A stretch of 64,000 bases of DNA from Diphasiastrum complanatum (Eukaryota > Streptophyta > Lycopodiopsida > Lycopodiales > Lycopodiaceae), in the NCBI GenBank assembly GCA_029204225.1, contig CM055092.1, positions 68,175,411 to 68,239,410 of the forward strand, in the 5' to 3' direction. The notes beneath the pieces are model-generated. The model was not told the DNA's origin. It saw only the letters and a program-made list of their open reading frames with translations, and did no database searches. Below are positions 1-10,846 of the stretch, in pieces (position 1 is the stretch's first letter; each line of letters begins with the position of its first letter). The translations under genes and the position numbers were made by a program.

Positions 1-1140
1 ATCAAGCTTCTTGCGAAACTTATTAGGAATATGTGCATATACTGCACAGCCAAATATTCTGACGTGAGACAGGTTGGGTTTTCTACCCCACCATAGCTCA
101 TGTGGTGTCATGTGAGGAACACCAGATTTACCTGTCCTGTTCTGGATGTATGCGGCTGTAGCTACTGCTTCAGCCCACAGTGCCCTTGGAGCCTTCGAGT
201 ATGCCATCATGCATCTGGCTGCTTCCATCAGGGTCCTGTTCTTTCGTTCAGCAACACCATTGTGCTGAGGTGTGTAGGCTGCAGTTCTTCTATGAATGAT
301 GCCACGATCATTGCAGAAGTTAGTGAAGTGATTCGAGATATATTTGCCACCTCGATCTGTTCTGATCTGCTTCACCTTGCTGCATGTGCATCTCTCAGTC
401 CAATTCACATATTTTGTAAATTTATCGAGTGCTTCATATTTGTTCTGAATAAAATACACTCTGGAAAACTTGCTATAATCATCAATGAACGTTATATAAT
501 ATTTTGAACCTCCTACTGAGATCACGTTGAATGGACCGCAGATGTCAGAGTGCACCAGCTCCAGAATCTTTGTCGTTCTGTAGGAGTCTTTGACGAATGG
601 TGTGCATGACATCTTGCCTTTCAAACATGCATCACAGGTGGTCGAACTGGTTGCATTCGAGATGCTGACCCCTGTTATTGCTCCATGATGACTTGTCTGG
701 TAGAGTGCCATTGAGTTCATGTGGCAGAGTCTTCTGTGCCATAGAGTGTCTAGCGCGTCGTCATGGGTCTGATGCATTTGATCTTCAGGTAGGTGCACCT
801 TTAGATAATATAGGTTGCCCTTCCTTATGCCTTGAGCAATGAGAGTGCTGGTGCTGGCATCAATCACGTTGCATGCTTCGTTAGAAAATGTCACGCGCAT
901 CCCTGCATCTGCTATTCTTGCTACAGAGAGCAAGTCTTGTTGCAGAGTTGGCACGAACAGATCCTATAATTTTGTATTGATCAGATTCAAATTCTACCTT
1001 ATGACCTATATCTGTAATTCTACTTACTGTTAACAGATAGCCCCGACTAGAGTCACATTCGATCCTTTTAAACTGCGGCGGCCTCTCCATCTCTTCTATG
1101 ACAGCTATCTACGTTCGGCTGATTTTCTACTATTTGCAGA
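1..1140 (-). pseudogene. Ty1/copia pol fragment (protease-side to integrase), cut by window edge
   Basis: Read on the minus strand, translation gives a copia polyprotein running from the core upstream of GAG-pre-integrase (about 1090) through a CDACLKGKM-type zinc segment, the integrase core (LVHSDICGPF, FIDDYSKF, QIRTDRGGKYIS, HNGVAERKNRTL) and the post-integrase WWGRKPNLSHVRIFGCAVY motif near position 60. The integrase D-D-E residues are readable, but the frame changes around 960, so the copy is broken. Reverse transcriptase and RNase H would lie to the left, outside the window. The sequence is of the same lineage as the plus-strand copia at 26.7-29.5 kb. Confidence 0.85.
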
Positions 1141-1299
1141 GACATATGAGTCTTCCACACACCCACTTTCGCACATTTCTGATTTTCAGTGGAGTTTTGC
1201 TCCACGACCTATGCTGGAAGGCAGGATACTTTGGGCCTTTGGTGGAGTTGCATGTTGTACAGGTCGGTGTATAATCCTTCTATTCGGTTGGTGTCTCAG

Positions 1300-3190
<1,891 letters not shown>

Positions 3191-3192
3191 GC

Positions 3193-3332
<140 letters not shown>

Positions 3333-3451
3333 CTTCTATGGGGGAGGGGAGAATCTTTTATAGGCCGATGTACATGAAATGTACATATATATATAAGGAG
3401 TATGCACCCTCCCCATACAAAAAAAAACTTACAATTACAAAGTGTGTCAAA

Positions 3452-3486
3452 AGAGGATGTATGGGTGCACACCCCATACATCCTCT
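3452..3486. repeat. Perfect short hairpin
   Basis: Two 14-bp arms (AGAGGATGTATGGG and its exact complement) flank a 7-base loop. It lies 120 bp from the microsatellite and could be the core of a small inverted-repeat element. No gene is attached. Confidence 0.75.
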
Positions 3487-3549
3487 CACCTCATGCATAT
3501 GCATGGGGTGGTGTACACACAAATTGTTGTATATATCATGATATATATG

Positions 3550-3715
3550 TTAAAGGCGGGTGGGAGATGTCCACCCGCTGTGATGGGTGGAGCCTCCCAT
3601 ATTAAAAATAAATAAATAAATAAAAAGAAAAGAAAAAACGAATTTTTTTGAGAAATTTTTTTTGTTTTTTTTTTCTTTTTTCCGCGAGGCTCCACCCGCC
3701 ACGGTGGGTGCAGCT
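3550..3715. repeat. Inverted repeat with A/T homopolymer centre
   Basis: GGGTGGAGCCTC near 3583 is answered by GAGGCTCCACCC near 3687. Each arm is itself partly self-complementary (CCACCCGC...GGGTGG). The roughly 90-bp centre is poly(A) followed by poly(T). The layout resembles a small non-autonomous foldback element. No target duplication could be fixed. Confidence 0.5.
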
Positions 3716-4514
3716 GCCGAATCCCAAAAATAGTCCAAAGTTTTGAAAAAAAAATTAATTGATCCTATGTTTAAAGTGATTTTGTAGAAAAACAATGATG
3801 TATTGAATATTGCAGTGTTGATGTATTCAACAAAACAACAATAAGAGATTTATGAGCTACAAATAACTACAGAGAAGCATACATTCTGACATGATACTAA
3901 ACGCAATAAAAGATAGATTGGTTCAGTAAGTAGCATGTACAAATCAGATGATAAGAGCACAAAACAATAATGGATGAAACCTTGTACTCTAAGTTATCTC
4001 TGAGTGATTGAAAGACTCTGTCTGATACACAACCGCTAACAGTCGCATTTCATAATAGTCGTAATGTGTTGGCATCCATCCAGTTAGGACTTCCCAAAAA
4101 TTTACTTGCAAATCAGTTAGGACAAGTTTGTAGCTTCAAATCAAGTGGAACAATAATTGTCTTTCTTCGACATGTCGACTCCTTGTTGGGGGTATTCCCG
4201 ACAAATTGTAAATAAATAATATTGCCCAATAAAATGTGTTGTGAGGGCATGGCATCCTGCGCGTATAAGCCCATGGCCCAATGAGCACGCAAGTTAAGTT
4301 GTAAATAAAATAATAGACTTGGGCCCCTTTGTAATTAAAATAAAACTTGAGGCCCACAGTCAATTTTAAATTTAGAGTTTACTTTTTAGAGTTGGGTCCA
4401 ATTTTGGACTCACATGAATCTTGTGATTTCCAATGTACTTTTTGTGGACCCTTGGATCAAGTTGGGTCCAAGATGAATGGATAGGATCAATGTAAATATT
4501 AGCCAATAGGATTT
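3716..4514. other. AT-rich stretch, no gene seen
   Basis: AT-rich sequence with frequent stops on both strands. A short copy of the motif TTTACTTGCAAAT near 4100 resembles the terminal part of the adjacent foldback element. Nothing else is supported. Confidence 0.5.
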
Positions 4515-5465
4515 TGGGACGGGGTTTGACATTTTGCAAGTAAATCATCTACAAGTTTTGTGAGTTTAGTGTTTTTAAATTTCGTCGAATTGATAGCACA
4601 TGGCATGCTAAATTGTTTTTAGGTTTTCGAAATTTATTCTACTCCATTTTTGGGGGTAAAATCTATTTGTATACTTCATTCTCATGTTGTTTATTTTCTT
4701 ACTAGCTAAAAGATATGTTTGCAAATCATGTTGCCTACAAATTGTACATAGTATGCTATATCATTGAAAACGGAGAAAATTCAACCACTTTAATTTTACA
4801 TTTATCAAGCTAAACATTTGTCTACTGCCAAGGATTGATGTACGAACATACATTAAAAGACATGATGGTATGTGGCCAAGCCTATGATAGGTATCATAAA
4901 ATCAACGTTGGTAAAAAAAAAACATTTTTATTGTATGTTTTAGATGGAGGCTATAACTTAACTATTAAGCTTATGTTGAGATGATGAAATAATAAAATAT
5001 ATTTATTTTTTATCAAATTTGATTAAAGCAATGTATGCTACATAAAAAATGGAACATTTTTGCCTTTTGAATCATTTCAATCCGAGCAATATTAAGAAAG
5101 TTATCGCCCTTCAAAGTTTTTTAGGCTAATTTTTTTTTCTTGGAGCTTGAAAGGGGTAGCACGCCGGCATGCTACCCCTTTTAGGTTCCAAGGGAAAAAT
5201 GTTTTCTAGTCTAAAAAATATTGAACTGTCATAACTTTCTTACTATTGCTCGGATTGAGATGGTCCAAAAAGCAAAAGTGCTCCATTTTTTAAGTAGAAT
5301 CCATTGGTATAATCAAAGTTAGTTTTTATCTAATGTAAAACAAGTATATATAAATCCTTTATATCTGATAACATACCATGTGCCATGAAATTTTAGAAAA
5401 TCATTTGTAAATAAAACTCGCAAAGAATTTACTCGCAGATTGTCAAAACCCTTTTGGGGCAAGGG
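4515..5465. mobile_element. Long foldback (terminal-inverted-repeat) element
   Basis: The sequence folds on itself around 5167, where AGGGGTAGCA is followed 8 bases later by TGCTACCCCT. Homology continues outwards: 5020-5160 matches the complement of 5175-5320 (shared CAATCCGAGCAAT and AAGAAAGTTAT), and the outer ends 4515-4615 match the complement of 5365-5465 (GTTTGAC...GCAAGTAAAT and GCACATGG). The left arm carries about 350 extra bases (4640-5000). It has no coding capacity, as in long-inverted-repeat Mutator-like or Foldback elements. Target duplications were not resolved. Confidence 0.65.
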
Positions 5466-5979
5466 CCTTCCCCATTTATCAAAAGGCACCATTTGAATTC
5501 TATTTCCATGCTTAATGAGAAGGAATAAACTCTACCACATTTTCGAGAGAAGCATCTCATTTGCTACTCACTACTTGCTAATGCTTTTGATTGTGTTTTC
5601 CATTGATTTCTATTTAATGTTTATTGATTGTCTTAGTTAGTGTTTCTCCATTAGCAAGCATAAGGAGCATTTGAGCTAACCTCCACTCTCACTCTCCATC
5701 TCTGGTATTGAATATTGTTTGAACTTTTTGATTCATTCATAATCACTAATTTTGTTATTTATTCATTTCAACTTTTTGGTGATTTGCTTATTATATACTG
5801 TTGTGAATACTATGAGTGTCCTAATTTCTACTGACATTTTCACAAACATTATGTTTGCAATGCATATCAGCATTGGTTGTTGAAGACCATTTGGCCGATG
5901 AGATTTCAATTGGAAACTCACTAGGCTCTATCTTGACTTCTAAATCTATGAAATCCATGTTAAATAATAACAAAATGAA
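5466..5979. other. Spacer upstream of the transposase-like gene
   Basis: AT-rich, with stops in all frames. It may hold the promoter and 5' exon(s) of the gene that follows. No clear TATA box or first methionine could be chosen. Confidence 0.4.
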
Positions 5980-7818
5980 ATAAATTAAGGCTTCAGTTAC
6001 TGATAGCATTATGGATGAAGTTGGAAATATATTAGACACTACATTGCTTCAGGGGACATGTGACTTTTCTAGCATCAGTAGGGAAGCATATGCAACAATG
6101 TTTAAGATGATAAAGGAGGCATTTGCACAGGTAAATATTAAAAAGTTTCCAACCCCACGACCATTTTATATTTAAAAAAAAAAAGACATGTTAAACCATG
6201 GTGTGCAGACAATAGTTGGTAATCCATCTCATATCAATGAAGTGTATTGCTGGAAAGGAGAAAGTCTAGCATATAACAATTCCAACAATTTATTTATTGA
6301 CATTAATCAGTTATTAACATTCATCATAGATTTTTACGGTATTACAAATGAGAATGTCAATAATAAATTGATAGTTTTTCTCAAGTTAGATGAGTCTAAA
6401 ATTATAAAAGGACAAAAAATGGAAAGACTCAAACTCACAATCATGAATGGAGCACTTTCAAATTCAGAGGACTCAGAAGGCCTCAATTTCAGTGTTCAAT
6501 CAGAAAATGATATCTGGTGGTTGGCAGCATTTCAGGTATAGCAGTTCCTTCGCATAATAAATAGGGATAATCATTTGAATATGGATTTTATATCTAAAAT
6601 CTTCTCTGTGTTAATATTATGAGGCTAATCACGTTTTTGTATTCTCTTATAGGTGCGGAAGAAGACCATAACATTCTCTCATGGATATTTAATAGAACAT
6701 CATATCCTGCCACCATAAAAAAATCACACGGAGGGAGTTCCACTCAATATTCCTGGAATTGGCACTTTCAACATTGAATGGCATTTAGCAAGAGATCTGA
6801 AGACATTAAAATGTATGTTCAATGTATCTCATGGCGCCAACTCTAAACACCTTTGTTTGTACTACATGAAAACAGCAAAAGACATGACAAGGAGTACAGG
6901 AATATCAAAAGATCAAGAAAATCCTAATTGGAAACCTGTACTACCGATTACTCTACGAAATGTTCATATCTGTACATTGCATGCGGAGGTGCATATTATA
7001 GAAAAAATAATATATCTTCACATCTTGTTTGCATGGAATTCTGAGCCAGAGGCCTCTGCAAAGGAAGCTATTTCCATATTAGAGGATGTGTTGTCCAAAG
7101 CAGGCTTACATAAAGGCCACATTAAAATAAAAAAAGATGACAAGTTATTAGGTAAAACAGGAAATATTCCATGCAAGTTGAGCATTGGAGGATCTAAAGC
7201 TCGAAGATTTTTATCAAATTATTTTGGCAAACAATCTAAGGTTCAATACACGGTTTGGAAAGAAATTATTGCAGCAACTCAAGATTTTGAAGAAGAAGGT
7301 TCTACTCGTATACACAAAGTAGAAGTTTGAAAAAAAGTTAGACAACATGGTGAAATACTTGAGAAAAGATAAATTTTCAAATACTGATGTTCAAATGATA
7401 CAGAAAACAACCAATGAATTTGTGGATGCAGTTCAGAGTGCATGGGGTGTTGATCATATAACACATTATATGGTAAGATTTTGATTTTACACAACCATAG
7501 ACAAATATGTGCAATTAAATTAGATACTTTTGGTACTGATTTAGATTGTGTTTTTATGACATGCAGCACATATTACGACATCATTTGACATTCTTTGCAA
7601 GAAATAGTGGAAGTTTTAGCATATGGTCATCGCAAGGAATGGAAAGAGCGGCATTTCATAAAAGTACACAACATGGCGGGACTAGCACAAAAAACAGCTA
7701 TATACTACAACTTTTCCAATGGTTTTACAGAAGAATCCAAATTCTTCATAATACAAAATCGACGGATTATAAAAAATTTCAAAAAGCATGCAAATCTATA
7801 CAAGCCAGTAGGCTATAG
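5980..7818 (+). pseudogene. Transposase-like multi-exon gene, unrecognised family, one in-frame stop
   Basis: Four exons are supported by consensus splice sites: about 5980-6130 (ends CAG|gtaaat), 6209-6535 (CAG|gtatag), 6653-7472 (ATG|gtaaga) and 7567-7818 (after gacatgcag), all joined in phase. Conserved-looking blocks are LKLDESKIIKGQKMERL, FSVQSENDIWWLAAFQ, GIGTFNIEWHLARDLKTLKC, LHAEVHIIEKIIYLH, and a C-terminal H-rich block with SFSIWSSQGMERAAFH and QHGG. From memory this style resembles uncharacterised transposase-type proteins of algae, seed-free plants and invertebrates; I cannot name the family. Defects: TAA at 6716-6718 in exon 3 and a frame slip near 7328. A CxYY replaces an expected CxxC near residue CLYYMK. 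It converges on the minus-strand gene ending at 7936. Confidence 0.55.
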
Positions 7819-7935
7819 ACACACAATATAATTTTGTATATTAAATAAAAATATTTACAAAGTACAATTCAGCAGTATCTAATCTGCTTCCGATATTTTT
7901 CCAAATGAAAGTTGCAACTTAGAATAATGCAACAA

Positions 7936-9420
7936 TTATTTTCTTTCGTATGGATCCAATAGCTCATAGTTTTCATGCTTACTAAGATCAACGTAAGCAG
8001 TATACACTGCAAAATGAGATGATCTGAACATGGAATTCACTGGTCCATATCCTAAAATTTTAACCGCAATAGTTTTCTTTACAAAAATTATTTTATGCAC
8101 TTTATTAAAATTATATCCTCCAAGAAAATGAGACAGTGCCTTGATTGCCATAATCATAGTTTCACCATGTTGATGAAACTTTGAATGGGCAACACTTATT
8201 TCGTTATTCTTGAAAGACTTTACATAGTGCCCGAGTGCATGATCTCTTGAAAATTCTCCCGCAAAAGATCTTTGCCCTCCTCAACGAATTGCAAAATCAT
8301 CAAGGAAAATTGTTTCCTGAAATGATAAAAAACAAAGTAAGCTCCAGTATATAATCTGACATAAAAAATCTACTAATACTTGATAAGAGACAAAACTTAC
8401 GCATTCGACTTTGTCTTCTCTGATTACTGTCTCACCATCAATATTATGTCCACCTTTCGATGTCAATATTGTTGGTGAATAGACAATTGGCTGTGGAAAT
8501 CCAAATTGACTTTGGATTCTAAGAAACTCCTCCTCAGAAGGCAGATCATCTTCTTTGTTGCGCATTTCCTCCACAGCCATTTTCAAGCAATCTTTCCCTG
8601 AATAAAATTTATCGTTATGTACATCGTCAACACTAGGGAGAAGATCATTAGCATCAAATCAATAATATCCAGAAATTCATCAAGCTCTTTGCTCAAAATG
8701 CAAAGAGTCTCAGCTTCAGTGAAGTCAAAAAGATCCAATATTGTCAAAAAGGAATTATTATCTATATTATAAGTAGGCAAAGTGATCAAACATTTATCAG
8801 AAGGAGAAAGGGTGGTGGGTGTTCTAGGGCCTATAAAGGTAGAGCTATTTTGAGCAGGATCAAAATCAGAACAATCATCTAAATTAATACTCGTATCAAT
8901 AAAAAAAGGGTTTCTTTATCTACAATCTTTGACTTTTCAGACTTTGTACCACTAGAAGAAGTTGCTTTAGAAGTGGAGGACACAGAGTCCGAATCGTCAA
9001 AAATATTTAACAAAAGAAAAAAAAACAAAAGCAGATTGAAAATCAACAAATCTACATTTTTATTATGAATTGGGCACTCATCTACAGACTTGAAATCATT
9101 ATGTAACTTGGTAGACATTTTGTCAATCTTAGCTTTATAGATATGCTTGTCGAGTGCCACCAAGTCCTGATAATGAATCATGTCTTATTCTGAGACCTGA
9201 ATAATGGAGTACTGAACAGGGACTTACATCTGAGATATATCTCAGAAAATGCCTCCACACCAGGGCCCTCAGTTATAGAAGGTAGAATAAAAAGAAAAGG
9301 AGAAAAAAGAGATTTGAAATAGTCCAACCTATCAGTAATACCAAATTCATTAAAAAAAAAAAACCAAACTGGATTCAAAATTAGACATTTTAAACAAAAA
9401 TAACAGAACTGAAGTTTCAA
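7936..9420 (-). pseudogene. Unrecognised acidic multi-exon gene, divergent partner of the H3-Ulp1 gene
   Basis: Reading right to left, a start codon at about 9391 (MSNFESSL) opens a serine- and acid-rich protein (DDSDSVSSTSKATSSSG near 8970; FTEAETLCILSKELDEFLDI near 8700). It continues through an exon at 8586-8401 (EEMRNKEDDLPSEEEFLRIQ, ending TGC|gtaagt) and a last exon at 8316-7936 (SFAGEFSRDHALGHYVKSF, ending NYELLDPYERK). The last two exons join in phase across a consensus intron. I do not recognise the family. Disabling changes: slippage in a 12-A run at 9352-9363, frame shifts near 9180, 9030, 8900 and 8585, and TGA at 8283-8281. Conservation of long coding blocks beside so few lesions suggests recent decay. 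The 5' leader shares sequence with that of the divergent gene at 10847. Confidence 0.45.
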
Positions 9421-10515
9421 ATATCGCTCTCAGGCGCAAACACCAGGTCTGACAAGCAAGTCCAGGCAACGTGCGCTCGAAAGAGATAATGGAAGCTGGA
9501 GTATTGGATCCGAGCGCAAGAACAATGAGCAGGAAAGAAAAGAGATACGAAACGCACTTGAATGCGATACCGGAGGATGCAGTATCGAATCCAGACGCAT
9601 AATAGTCAACGAGATGTAATGAGAGCAAGCGGCGCGCTTGAAATCAATATCCGGCAAACCAATCATAAATTTGTGTGAAAATCTGAGCCAAAAAATACCT
9701 ATTTATATTAAAATTTTCGCAAGTGTGGAGAAGTGGCGAAGAAACATGTGTCGACATGTGATTGGCCCAAATAAATGCATCGTATCTTGAATGATTGATC
9801 TAACATCTGTCACGTGCGAGAATGACACGCATCGTCAAGGGATTCGCGCACGTGTCACAGCCCACGTGTCCTTATAATTTGGTCATCATTGTCAGTACGG
9901 ACATTCCACGTGGACTAATCATCAAACGACACGTGTCCCAAAAATTCATTAAAAAAAAAACAAACTGGATTCAAAATTAGACATTTTAAACAATGATATC
10001 ACTCTCAGGCGCAAACCCCTGGACCGACAACCACGTCCAATCAACGAGCGCTTTGAAGTTGGAGTATTGGATCCGAGCGCAAAAACAACGACCAGAAAAG
10101 AAAAGGTATGCAAGACGCACTTGAATGCGATACCATACGATGCAGTATCGGATCCAGGCGCATAATAGCCAACGAGTTGTAATGAGAGCAAGCGGCGCGC
10201 TTGAAATTGATATCCGGCAAAGCAATCGTGAATTTGCGTGAGAATCCGTGCCAAAAAGATCTATTTATAAAAATTATTTCGCATGCGTGGAAAAGTAGCG
10301 AAGGAACACATGTTGACTTTTGATTGGCAAAATAAATGCGCCGTACCTAAAAGGATAGATCTGACATCTGTCTCGTCTGAAAATGACACGCGTCGATCAG
10401 GGATTCGCGCACGTGTCTCAGCCCACGTGGCCTCATAATTGGTATATCATAATCAGTATGGACATTCCACGTGGTCTAATCATCTGACAACACGTGTCTC
10501 GGCCATCTTTTCACA
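9345..10515. repeat. Tandem duplication (2 x ~600 bp) of a G-box-rich divergent promoter/leader
   Basis: 9345-9944 and 9945-10515 align along their length, sharing AACTGGATTCAAAATTAGAC, CACTTGAATGCGATACC, GAGAGCAAGCGGCGCGCTTG and ATTCGCGCACGTGTC, with an estimated 80-85% identity by eye. Each unit ends with several CACGTG cores (GCGCACGTGTC, GCCCACGTG, TTCCACGTGG, CACGTGTC), the plant G-box bound by bZIP and bHLH factors. Each also has a minus-strand TATAAATAG (9698-9707; 10261-10269). The left unit overlaps the first codons of the minus-strand gene, so the right unit is an extra copy of leader plus promoter. Confidence 0.8.
9698..9707 (-). promoter_or_regulatory. TATA box of the minus-strand partner gene
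   Basis: TATAAATAGG on the minus strand lies about 300 bp upstream of the proposed start at 9391. Upstream of it (higher coordinates) is a cluster of CACGTG cores. An equivalent box is present in the second promoter copy at 10261-10269. Confidence 0.5.
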
Positions 10516-10530
10516 CGTGCAAAAATTTCG

Positions 10531-10540
10531 TATATATAAG
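10531..10540 (+). promoter_or_regulatory. TATA box of the H3-Ulp1 fusion gene
   Basis: TATATATAAG lies about 310 bp upstream of the start codon at 10847 and just after a run of CACGTG motifs. The intervening leader contains no upstream ATG in a long frame and repeats GATATCG/CTCAAGCGCGC words that also occur, inverted, in the leader of the minus-strand gene. Confidence 0.6.
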
Positions 10541-10846
10541 CCCTCAAAATTTTCATTTTTTTTCACAAAATTCTCGCTTTTAGCTCCCGATATCGCTCTC
10601 AAGCGCGCTCTTTCATCCTTCAGGCTTCCGCTCTCTCATAGTGCGCTTGAGTCCGATACCGCCTGCTGTGCGATATCGCTTTTGAGCGCACATCTCTTTT
10701 CTGCGTATAATCTCTGTAGATCTTGTGCTCGAAACCGATATTCAGTGCTGGTATCGATCTCAAGCTCCCTTTCGTCGCAAATTTTTTCGTTTTGATCCAC
10801 TTTTGTTTATTTCAAACTTCTTTTTGTTAATTTTTTTCTTCCGAGA

